From Iodobacter ciconiae (GTDB lineage Bacteria; Pseudomonadota; Gammaproteobacteria; Burkholderiales; Chitinibacteraceae), in contig NZ_CP034433.1 of NCBI RefSeq assembly GCF_003952345.1, forward strand, positions 1,922,001 through 1,986,000: a DNA stretch of 64,000 nucleotides. Reading direction: 5' to 3'. A program made the translations under genes and the position numbers. The notes under the pieces were generated by a model. That model was not told the DNA's origin. It did no database searches and saw nothing but the letters and a program-made list of their open reading frames with translations. Positions 16,863 to 25,277 of the stretch are shown here, piece by piece. Each line of letters opens with the position of its first letter. The stretch's first letter is position 1.

Positions 16863-19800
16863 TCAATCAAAAGAGAAAGTGTAATAGGCATCCCCGGTCA
16901 TTTCATCTGTGCCAATTCGTGAAACCAGAGACCAGCCTTTAGTAAGCTGCCAGGTAAACTTCACCGCGTCGCGCAAACCATTGACGCTTTTCTCAAGAGA
17001 GACCCGGATATTTTTGCTTAGCTGCTTACCCACCGAAACGACCTGGGTGGAGGTGCCGTCTTTTTCTTTTTGACTGCTAAAACCCACATCATCCAGACCT
17101 AATTTATCCAGAAGACCCTCGCTAAAGCCACTACCACTGTCTTCTGACGTAAGCAGTGCATTGGCAACCTGCAGCATCAGGGCGCTATCGGATTTTTCCA
17201 TACTGTCCGAGCCATGACCAAACAAGAGCCAGCTAAGCTTTTCACTATCCGGCACACTAGGCTCAGAATAAAGCAGCACTTTGGGCCGTAAAGCCGTACC
17301 CGTTACCTGCACCCCTGCTTCCACCTGCTGCCCGCGGCGCATAGCCAGCACATCCAGCCCCGGGTTATCGATCGGCCCCTGAAACGCCAGCACGCCCCGC
17401 TCAATATCCAGCTTCTGCCCATAAGCACTGTAAGTACTGCGGGCATTCCCTTCATTTTCAGCAACCTGCACCACACCGTGGGCAGTGGGTGCCTGATTGG
17501 CCTGTGCACGTAAACGCAGCAACCCCACCAGACGGGCATCCAGGCCATAGCCGCGAAAGCGGAAGTTTTTACCCAGATCAATATCCATCTGTAAAGATAA
17601 CTGTGGCCCTATATCAACCGGTGGTTTGGCACGCCCCTTGATCACGACATCATCGGAGAGTTTTGGCACATCCCTGGATTGAAAACGAATATCCCCTTCA
17701 TCTGCTTTCAGCTGCCCGCTCACACTCAGAGCTTTATCCCTGAGCGTGATATTACCCTGACCCGACATCACCACTAGCATATCTGCCTTGCTGATCAAAG
17801 TCAGCTTACTGGCAGTTACCTGCGCCGTAGCACTTGGAGTAGCCCCCCCTAAATCAAAAGTACCCTTTGCATCCAGAGTACCCTGCCCTCCTTTAAACTG
17901 AAATTGCTGCACATTAATTTGCTGCTTATCCAGCGTGACTTTCACTTTGCCCTCTTGTAAAGCCAGACCCGTAGCCGCATCCCGCACCGACACACCATCA
18001 CCATAGATAAAGCCGGTCCAGTTATTGTCTTTAGGTAAGCCCGAGTGGCGAACCTCAAAGCGTCCGCTACCAGCCAGCGTTAAATCAGGGGCCAGCAACG
18101 GGCCAAACATGGATAGCTTGGGGACTTCCCCCTTGACCAGCACATCCAGCGGCGCACGCTCTGCCAGGCGCCAGTTCACGGCATCAAGCAAAGTGGTACC
18201 GCTGGCCTGCATCTGGCCAAACCGGCCAGAGCCCAGATTACCGCTAAAACTCAATGCAGATTGCCTGGCCAGTACTTGCAGTTTGAAATCCTGCAAATCA
18301 AACCTCTGCGGCGCAGTACTGTGCGTGACATACCTTAAATCACCCGATTGCCGATGAATGTCCAGCCGTCCGTCCAGGTGTCCTGCTGATTTGAACGCCC
18401 AGCGGCCACCCAGCATTAAATTACCACTAACTTCTTTTTGCCCTAGCAAAGTAAGCCATTGCCCAACTGAAACCTGTTCCAGCTCGCCAGCGGTATCCAG
18501 GTTACCATCCTGCCAGTTCAACCTTTCAATATGCACCCGCGTGTCACCCATTAAAAGACGCGCATCTCCCACCCGAACCAAATTCGCCCCGGCTTCCAGC
18601 GCCAGCGGCGCGGCCAGATTCAAAGCAACAGGCTGATTTACCTGCAGGCCCTGCACGCTGCCCCGCCAGATCCACTGCTCGCTTAAACCCCCTTCAAAAC
18701 GCGAGCTTACGTCAATCAAACGCTCATCCTGCTGGCCCTTAAGCTGCAAACTGGCGCTATGCTTGGCCCGGCTGCCATCGGCTTTAAAATTGAGGCTCTG
18801 GATCTGTACCCCTGCTGCTTTTGCATCATTAATATCAGCACGAATATGCAGCGGGCCTTTTAAATCAGGTTGCAATTCTGCCTCTAAAATAGCTTGATTC
18901 ACCGATACACCCAATGGTGTTTGCAAACCTGCCACAGTCAGCTGCGTTGCAATTTGCGGGCTAAGCATTGCCCCTTTCAATTGTGCATCGCCGCTAATTT
19001 TTCCTGCAAAACCAGGGCCAATCTGTTGCAGCTGGGGCAAGCTGATTTTAAGTTTCAAAATATCACCCGCAAGGCCCAAAGCCCCATTGGCATCAATACG
19101 ATTTCCGCCCAGGGCAAGCCACAGACCCGCATTAGAAATACGTGATTCCTCTATATTAAGCTGCCCCTTGCCACTGAGTACTTCACCATTGAAACGACTG
19201 TCGCCCAGGCTGTAATCCACACTGGCTTTTAATGCAGGCTGCAAAGCCCCCGCCAATTTAAATTGCCCTGTGAGAGATCCTTTCGGGCTTGCCACAAATT
19301 CGGCAGGATTTAGCCCTGCAAATTCCCCTGCCAGTTTAAAATCATTTTTAGCGACACCCTTTGCGTCAAGCAGGCCAAACTCGCCTTGCAAAGACACGCT
19401 GCTGTTTGCCCGAGATAAGCGGGCTTCACGCAAGGCAATGCGCCGCTCATGTTTAGGATTTAACCAGCCCATATCCAGGTCCAGCGACACATTACGCTGA
19501 GCATCAGTCAGCTTAGCCAGAACATCAGGAGCTAACCACGGGCCTTTCAGCGTAATTATCCCGCCCAGAGAAGCGGGTGGCTGCTGCGAAAACAATTTTG
19601 CAGGATCAATTTTAGCCAGATCCAGCTGCAGTTTAAGCTGCCCCTTATCCAGTTGCCCTGTCCCTTTTATCTGCCCCTGCCCCAGCAAATCCAGCGACAT
19701 TGTTTTTAATGTCACGGTTTCCTTTAAGTACCCAAGCTGGCTGCTGATTTGCGTAAACGGTAAGCCTCCCTGATCCACAGTCAGAGGCATTGCATTGCGA

Positions 19801-20747
19801 ATATCCAGTGAGCCGCTGGCTGCATTTTCACCAAGAGGTACAATCGATAAGGACACATCAATCAGTGCCTTGGGTAAACCTTTCATCAGCGCGGCAGGAT
19901 TCAGCTGTTGCAGCTTAATCTGACCTTCGCTCAATAACTGATAGGTGTAGGGTGCAAACAGATCCAGGCGGGCATTAATCATTGCATTAAGCTGATTGCT
20001 TTTAACATCGCCTTTTAGCTGCAATTTGCGCAGCTCGCCATCGAGCTTGATTTGCGATTGCAAAGGCTGGCCCTCAACCTTGCCCGACAAAGCTAGCTGA
20101 CCCGATGTAACAAAGGGCTGTACTCCTACAAGTGCCAGCTGCCCCTTTAAACCCATATCAACCTCAGGCAGTTTTACCTGCAGCTGATCTAAAGTTATTT
20201 GATGAAAACGGCCATTACTTGCCAGTTTGAAACGAACATCATGAATATCAGGTGAATTTTTTATGCTCAAACGACGCACCCGTGCCTGATCAATATGCAG
20301 GCCGATTGGCAATGTAAGGCTTGTTGGCGCAGGTGAGGGTGGTTTATCAGGAGGACCTGGCTTAATCTCAATTTCTAAATGCCCGATACTTAATTCATCA
20401 AGCGATAAATCCCGCGCCAGAAGGCTGTACGGACTCCATGCAAGGCTCATTTTATTCACGGCAATCCGGACATCGGCGGTGTTGACCACAAGGCCATGCA
20501 GGGAGAAATCAGACCATAAAGTGCCATCAATCGCCCGCAGCTTGGCTACCCCACTTTGATTGACTTGTTTTACAAGCCAGTCACGACCCGTATGCGAGTC
20601 AAAAAAAGCCAGCGCAATAGTCAGCAAAAAAATGGGGAATACCAGCAAAAACAGTAAGCCACCGATCAGGCGGCGCAAGCGGGAATAACGAGGAACAGGC
20701 TTTACAGCCTGAGGATCTGCCGCAGCAGGTTGAAGATGATTCTGCAT
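16863..20747 (-). CDS. tamB: Translocation and assembly module inner-membrane subunit TamB
   Basis: A 1294-residue AsmA-like protein of the TamB/DUF490 family. One N-terminal membrane helix lies at about residues 27-48 (LIGGLLFLLVFPIFLLTIALAFF) followed by SHTGRDWLVKQV, the usual start of the periplasmic part. The body is a long beta-rich groove of repeated alternating hydrophobic strands, and the C-terminal DUF490 domain includes LSWLLFGHGSD and the end TDEMTGDAYYTFSFD. It spans the periplasm and works with TamA in outer-membrane protein assembly or phospholipid transport. It starts 1 bp after the tamA stop. Confidence 0.95.
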   Translation of the reverse strand: MQNHLQPAAADPQAVKPVPRYSRLRRLIGGLLFLLVFPIFLLTIALAFFDSHTGRDWLVKQVNQSGVAKLRAIDGTLWSDFSLHGLVVNTADVRIAVNKMSLAWSPYSLLARDLSLDELSIGHLEIEIKPGPPDKPPSPAPTSLTLPIGLHIDQARVRRLSIKNSPDIHDVRFKLASNGRFHQITLDQLQVKLPEVDMGLKGQLALVGVQPFVTSGQLALSGKVEGQPLQSQIKLDGELRKLQLKGDVKSNQLNAMINARLDLFAPYTYQLLSEGQIKLQQLNPAALMKGLPKALIDVSLSIVPLGENAASGSLDIRNAMPLTVDQGGLPFTQISSQLGYLKETVTLKTMSLDLLGQGQIKGTGQLDKGQLKLQLDLAKIDPAKLFSQQPPASLGGIITLKGPWLAPDVLAKLTDAQRNVSLDLDMGWLNPKHERRIALREARLSRANSSVSLQGEFGLLDAKGVAKNDFKLAGEFAGLNPAEFVASPKGSLTGQFKLAGALQPALKASVDYSLGDSRFNGEVLSGKGQLNIEESRISNAGLWLALGGNRIDANGALGLAGDILKLKISLPQLQQIGPGFAGKISGDAQLKGAMLSPQIATQLTVAGLQTPLGVSVNQAILEAELQPDLKGPLHIRADINDAKAAGVQIQSLNFKADGSRAKHSASLQLKGQQDERLIDVSSRFEGGLSEQWIWRGSVQGLQVNQPVALNLAAPLALEAGANLVRVGDARLLMGDTRVHIERLNWQDGNLDTAGELEQVSVGQWLTLLGQKEVSGNLMLGGRWAFKSAGHLDGRLDIHRQSGDLRYVTHSTAPQRFDLQDFKLQVLARQSALSFSGNLGSGRFGQMQASGTTLLDAVNWRLAERAPLDVLVKGEVPKLSMFGPLLAPDLTLAGSGRFEVRHSGLPKDNNWTGFIYGDGVSVRDAATGLALQEGKVKVTLDKQQINVQQFQFKGGQGTLDAKGTFDLGGATPSATAQVTASKLTLISKADMLVVMSGQGNITLRDKALSVSGQLKADEGDIRFQSRDVPKLSDDVVIKGRAKPPVDIGPQLSLQMDIDLGKNFRFRGYGLDARLVGLLRLRAQANQAPTAHGVVQVAENEGNARSTYSAYGQKLDIERGVLAFQGPIDNPGLDVLAMRRGQQVEAGVQVTGTALRPKVLLYSEPSVPDSEKLSWLLFGHGSDSMEKSDSALMLQVANALLTSEDSGSGFSEGLLDKLGLDDVGFSSQKEKDGTSTQVVSVGKQLSKNIRVSLEKSVNGLRDAVKFTWQLTKGWSLVSRIGTDEMTGDAYYTFSFD

Positions 20748-20748
20748 T

Positions 20749-22521
20749 TTAAAATGTCACTCCCATAGAGAAGTGAACACGAAACTGTTTTGCTTCCACG
20801 CCTCTTGCCACATCCAGACCAATCACCCCGACAGGACTCACCCAACGTGTACCCAGCCCGGCACCGGTCGAGCCACGCCAGTCTTTCCACTGATCCCCCA
20901 CCCCGCCATGATCAACAAACACCGCTCCCAGCCAGTCTTTATAAACGGGCGTCTGAAACTCTATGGAGCTCACCGCCATAACACGACCTGGAATAACCGA
21001 GCCCCCTAGCGACAAACCCAGGCTTTGATAATCGTACCCCCGGACAGAAGATGAGCCACCGGTCCGGAACAGCCAGTCAGTTGGCACGTTAAAAGATTCT
21101 TTAGTGAAGGTATCTCCCAGCTCTAAGCGGCCAACCACGACACTTTTTTCACCAACAGGCCAGAACTGCACACCTCTTCCGTAAAGGCGAACAAAGCTTT
21201 CATCGGACAACAACCCTTTAAGCGCTCCCCCCCCTTCCAGGGTAATGACATTTCCCGAGCGGGGGTTTCGGATACGGTCCACATCACGCCGGACCCACTG
21301 GTATTTTGCAGTTAAAGACTGAGGATCGGAAATAGAGCCATCATTTAACTCGCGGCGTTCCATCTGATATTCAATAGCGATTAATCGATCAATATTTTTT
21401 TCTGTACTACTACGGGATACACCCGTTTTCCAGGTGCTGGTCGTCAGCCCCTGAATGTCTTCACGCACAAAGCTGCCATAAACCCGGTGCTCGTAACCGG
21501 AAGCAAAACGCGGGAAAGTAATGCCGGTATTAAATGACTGCTCTTTTTGCTCAAGACTCAAACCACTGTCTAGCACCCAACCACGATCCATTAAATTTAG
21601 GTAGCGATAATCAAACGAGCCCCGCGCACCGGTATTACTGCTAAAGCCCAGGCCCGTACTGATTTTACTCATGGGCGCTTCTTGCAATGTGACTTTTACC
21701 GGTGCAATAAATGGCGGCTTTGCCGGTAAATCAACATCAACCAATACCAGGGAAAAATGCGGTAAATTTTGCAAATAGGTCTGTAATTCCAATAAATCAT
21801 TACGACGATACTCTGCCCCTTCTGCAAACTTAACATTATTACGAACCAGTTTCTCCGGATAACGTGATAATCCCGTGATACTGACCGGTCCATAAAAGTA
21901 AGCTGGGCCGCTCTCCACATCAACGACCAAATCAACCGCATGCGCCTCGGGGTCAACATTAGCCTCGGTGCGCACTAATTTAGCAGCAGGATAACGGCGA
22001 TTAAGTAAAAGACTAACTGCACCACGCTTGCCGCTATCCCAGGCGCTTTGACGAAATACACTGCCTTTGGGTAAAGGCCAGGTTTGCTCCTGACGCTCTT
22101 CCAAACGCTTCATGCGTACCTCGTCAGGAATAATATCACCGAGATAATTCACATCCACGCTGCGCACTAAAGTTGGCTTACCTGCGTCAACCTCCAGGGA
22201 GACAATGGCAGGCACGACAGATTCATCCAGTTTGGTTTTAACCGTGGGCGAAAAATATCCTTCGGTAGCAAGCAGGCCGGCAACCGCTTCCGATGCATTA
22301 TCAATCATGCGGGTAAGCTGCTCTCTGGTCATCCTTTTTTCTGTTTTTAAGCGGGACAGATCCAGATGTTTTTCTAAAAGGCCCTGCAATTCATCAGGCG
22401 CTTCAATGTTTAATACATAAGGAAAATAGACACTCTGCTCAGTTTCTGTAGCAGGCGGCTCTTCAGCCCTAACCAATACAGGAAGGACCAAAACCAACAA
22501 AAGGAATGACCGGACAATCAT
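20749..22521 (-). CDS. tamA: Omp85-family outer-membrane protein TamA
   Basis: A 590-residue Omp85 protein: signal peptide MIVRSFLLLVLVLPVLVRA, an N-terminal series of three POTRA-like domains (about 30-260), then a 16-strand barrel with the Omp85 signature region GGSSSVRGYDYQSLG (about 487-501) and a final strand ending FSMGVTF. It forms the outer-membrane half of the translocation and assembly module with TamB. The two genes are one transcription unit, tamA first, ended by the hairpin downstream of tamB. Confidence 0.95.
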   Translation of the reverse strand: MIVRSFLLLVLVLPVLVRAEEPPATETEQSVYFPYVLNIEAPDELQGLLEKHLDLSRLKTEKRMTREQLTRMIDNASEAVAGLLATEGYFSPTVKTKLDESVVPAIVSLEVDAGKPTLVRSVDVNYLGDIIPDEVRMKRLEERQEQTWPLPKGSVFRQSAWDSGKRGAVSLLLNRRYPAAKLVRTEANVDPEAHAVDLVVDVESGPAYFYGPVSITGLSRYPEKLVRNNVKFAEGAEYRRNDLLELQTYLQNLPHFSLVLVDVDLPAKPPFIAPVKVTLQEAPMSKISTGLGFSSNTGARGSFDYRYLNLMDRGWVLDSGLSLEQKEQSFNTGITFPRFASGYEHRVYGSFVREDIQGLTTSTWKTGVSRSSTEKNIDRLIAIEYQMERRELNDGSISDPQSLTAKYQWVRRDVDRIRNPRSGNVITLEGGGALKGLLSDESFVRLYGRGVQFWPVGEKSVVVGRLELGDTFTKESFNVPTDWLFRTGGSSSVRGYDYQSLGLSLGGSVIPGRVMAVSSIEFQTPVYKDWLGAVFVDHGGVGDQWKDWRGSTGAGLGTRWVSPVGVIGLDVARGVEAKQFRVHFSMGVTF

Positions 22522-23296
22522 AAGGATGATTTTAGAAGAGACAAAGTTGCTACTCTACCTCAAGCAGAGCATAGCGACCAAAAAAGAACCCGGTCTGAGT
22601 ATGCATCAAAAAATGCAGTACACAGAACCGGGCAACAAGAAAGACCAGATGAAGAGTCAAAACATACTACACACACAACAACTTACTACCTACCACACTT
22701 ACAAACAACTAAACCGGCAGATCAACGAATTGCGATAAAACCTCATCATTTCAAAAGCAAGTTTTAGGCAGATTCGGGGCTCTTAAAAAGGACTTGCAGA
22801 GCACTCATTGGCACCTGTTTAAAGGCTTGGGTCAGAGATCTGTTCCCAATCAAGCAGTGACGCTACTTTAGCAAAACCATAAATTAATCGCAAGCATTTT
22901 TGTAATAAAACTACCAACACAAATACATCAATCTACACAAAAAACTACATTTTTTTATAAAAAATACAATAAATACAAAGATATGCAATGTATTAACAAT
23001 GAAAAACAACAGGTGCATAATGTAATTTAACTACATATAAAAAAGCAAACAGAAAGCCTGTCACAGGCACTGGGAAACGAAAGAAAAAATAGCATAAGCC
23101 AACTACACTGCACCCGCTCTTCACATCAAATTAAACAGGGTGCAGCAATGCTTAAACAGAAGAAAAGTTTAAAAAGAAAAGCGAAAGGTATACTGTAAAT
23201 ATCAAGAAATAAAAAAGGCGACGCACAGAGGAAAACAAGCACCCCGTACACCGCCCCGCTTACCCCGGAAAGGTTATTTATACCTAATGTGATATA
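22522..23296. other. 775-bp gap without a convincing gene
   Basis: The first part must contain the tamA promoter and leader. A 70-codon plus-strand frame at 22526-22738 has no ribosome site or recognisable sequence and is not called. A 59-nt run without any G on the plus strand occupies 22657-22715. From 22880 to 23060 the DNA is strongly AT-rich with many short A tracts. I saw no RNA gene, repeat pair or terminator that I could defend. Confidence 0.6.
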
Positions 23297-23860
23297 TCAC
23301 TTACCTAGTAAAGCAGCCTTTAATGAATCATTAACCGGCGCTTTACCCAGCCAGATCGACAACATTGCTGCCGCAAAATCATCGCCGGCAATCGTGGCAA
23401 ATGTTTTACCGCGCACAGTAACCCGTGTCCCCTGGCCGGGCATAAAGTCGAGCACAATCACGTCCCCTTTTGCTGCTGTTTTAACTTGTTTGAATACTTG
23501 TTCCAGCTCAGTAATTTTTGGTGCCAGCGCCGCCAGTGCCGCCTCGCTCTGATTCGCCTTCAAGCCCTCAACAAAACCTTCATGCATCGCAGGTGCAGAA
23601 ACTTCACGCAGCATGCGTAGTTCCATGCGGCGCGGCACCGACGAATTAACAACCGCACTTGCATTTTGTGTTTTAACCGGCACATATAAGGCCGCCAGAT
23701 AAACATCAAAAAATACTTTTTTGCGTACTCCCGCACCATTTAATGCCAGCGACTGGCTGGCCAGCTCGGCACGATCAGCCAGATTTACCCCTGCCACTTC
23801 CAGAGCCATGCTGCTTTGTGCCGCCAGCACAAAGGAAGCTCCAATCAGTAATTTTTTCAT
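23297..23860 (-). CDS. Chalcone-isomerase-like periplasmic protein
   Basis: A 187-residue protein with signal peptide MKKLLIGASFVLAAQSSMA, followed by a chalcone-isomerase-fold domain (Chalcone_3 type): LNGAGVRKKVFFDVYLAALYVP (about 40-61), PRRMELRMLREVSAPAMHEGFVEGL and GKTFATIAGDDFAAAMLSIWLGKAPVNDSLKAALLG. Bacterial members are not flavonoid enzymes; related folds bind fatty acids, which would suit the adjacent fatty-acid cluster, but this is inference. It follows the thiolase terminator, so it probably has its own promoter. Confidence 0.82.
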   Translation of the reverse strand: MKKLLIGASFVLAAQSSMALEVAGVNLADRAELASQSLALNGAGVRKKVFFDVYLAALYVPVKTQNASAVVNSSVPRRMELRMLREVSAPAMHEGFVEGLKANQSEAALAALAPKITELEQVFKQVKTAAKGDVIVLDFMPGQGTRVTVRGKTFATIAGDDFAAAMLSIWLGKAPVNDSLKAALLGK

Positions 23861-23875
23861 TTTTTCATTTCCTGG

Positions 23876-23906
23876 AAAAAAAACCCACGGATTTTAAATC
23901 CGTGGG
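23876..23906 (-). terminator. Terminator of the fadL-fadB-thiolase unit
   Basis: Perfect 11-bp stem CCCACGGATTT/AAATCCGTGGG with a one-base loop core. On the minus strand it is followed by eight T residues, 28 bp after the thiolase stop. Confidence 0.9.
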
Positions 23907-23933
23907 CAAAAGCCTTGATCTGCGAGCGAAATA

Positions 23934-25139
23934 TTACAAGGATTGAATAATCCCTGCCGCGCCCATACCGGTACCGATACACATGGAAATCATGCCGTAT
24001 TTGCCAGCCATACCGTGACGGCGCATACCATGCACGATAGTTGCCGCACGAATCGCGCCGGTTGCACCCAGCGGGTGGCCTAAAGCAATCGCGCCGCCCA
24101 GTGGATTCACCTTGCTCATATCCAGGTTAAGATCACGTGCAACAGCCAGCGCTTGCGCGGCAAAGGCTTCGTTCAGCTCGATCCAACCCAGATCATCCAG
24201 CGTCAGGCCAGCTAACTTCAGTGCAGCCGGAATGGCTTCTTTCGGGCCAATCCCCATAATGTGCGCAGGCACACCTTTTACGGCAAAGGTTACATAACGC
24301 GCCAAAGGCACAAGGTTAAATTGCTTCAGAATGCGCTCAGAAACCAGAATCACCGCACCGGCGCCATCGGACATTTGCGAGCTGTTACCCGCTGTGACTG
24401 AGCCTTTAGCTGCGAATACGGTTTTGAGCTTAGCCAGGCCTTCCATGGTAGTGCCAGCGCGTGGGCCTTCGTCGGTATCGCAAATTTTGCTGGTGACTTC
24501 AACTTCGCCAGTTGCCAGATTAGGCGTGCGTGCAAATACTTCCAGCGGGCTGATTTCGTCTTTGAATTCGCCTGTGGCAATCGCATGCAGGGCACGGCGA
24601 TTGGATTCCACCGCAAATGCATCCTGATCTTCACGGGATACATTCCACTGCTCGGCTACTTTTTCTGCCGTCAGGCCCATCCCGAAGGCAATGCCCAGAT
24701 TTTCGTTTTTAGTGAAAATTTCAGGATTGAGGGAGATTTTATTTCCCATCATTGGCACTTGCGACATGCTTTCTGTACCTGCCGCGATCATCACATCGGC
24801 TTCGCCCAAGCGAATCTTATCCGCAGCCATAGCAATGGCATTCACGCCCGAGGAGCAGAAACGATTGATGGTTACACCACCGACCGTATCTGGCAAACCC
24901 GCCAGCAGCACAGCCATGCGGGCAATATTCATCCCCTGCTCGGCTTCTGGCATGGCGCAACCAACAATCACGTCTTCGATCAGCTTAGGATCAAGCTGAG
25001 GCACTTGAGCCATCGCACTCTTTAATACATGGGCCAGCAAATCATCCGGGCGAACATTGCGCAGCATACCGCGCGGTGCTTTACCAACCGGGCTGCGCGT
25101 GGCAGCAACGATATAAGCTTCTTGAATCTGTCTGCTCAT
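23934..25139 (-). CDS. Acetyl-CoA C-acyltransferase (3-ketoacyl-CoA thiolase)
   Basis: A 401-residue thiolase that splits 3-ketoacyl-CoA with CoA in the last step of beta-oxidation. Nucleophile Cys95 is in NRFCSSGVNA. His355 is in GHPLGATGAIR and Cys387 in MCIGTGMGAAG. All three catalytic residues are present. It lies 138 bp downstream of the bifunctional FadB-type gene, with a dispersed inverted repeat in the gap, and is followed by a strong terminator. Context favours a degradative FadA/FadI role over biosynthetic acetoacetyl-CoA formation. Confidence 0.93.
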   Translation of the reverse strand: MSRQIQEAYIVAATRSPVGKAPRGMLRNVRPDDLLAHVLKSAMAQVPQLDPKLIEDVIVGCAMPEAEQGMNIARMAVLLAGLPDTVGGVTINRFCSSGVNAIAMAADKIRLGEADVMIAAGTESMSQVPMMGNKISLNPEIFTKNENLGIAFGMGLTAEKVAEQWNVSREDQDAFAVESNRRALHAIATGEFKDEISPLEVFARTPNLATGEVEVTSKICDTDEGPRAGTTMEGLAKLKTVFAAKGSVTAGNSSQMSDGAGAVILVSERILKQFNLVPLARYVTFAVKGVPAHIMGIGPKEAIPAALKLAGLTLDDLGWIELNEAFAAQALAVARDLNLDMSKVNPLGGAIALGHPLGATGAIRAATIVHGMRRHGMAGKYGMISMCIGTGMGAAGIIQSL

Positions 25140-25195
25140 TTTGAGCTCCTAAATAGGGGTATTCGCTAAAGCAACACGTAATCAGTGATCGATTT

Positions 25196-25257
25196 TGTAG
25201 GGCGGGTAAGACCCGCGTATTTATTCAGCATCGCTCGCGGGTTTCACCCGCCCTACA
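25196..25257. repeat. Large inverted repeat of REP/MITE-like type
   Basis: Two 22-bp arms, left 25196-25217 and right 25236-25257, with an 18-bp loop. Each arm holds a smaller palindrome of the form GCGGGT..ACCCGC. The arms differ at only one or two positions. The sequence class GTAGGGCGGGTGAAACCCGCG is widely dispersed in bacterial genomes. It sits between the FadB-type gene and the thiolase gene and would fold in their common transcript. Confidence 0.8.
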
Positions 25258-25277
25258 TCTAATTCATCAACAATTTT

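Noticed and set aside
22526..22738. A 70-codon plus-strand frame opposite the tamA leader
   Set aside because: No ribosome site, low-complexity sequence including the G-free run, and it overlaps the expected tamA promoter.
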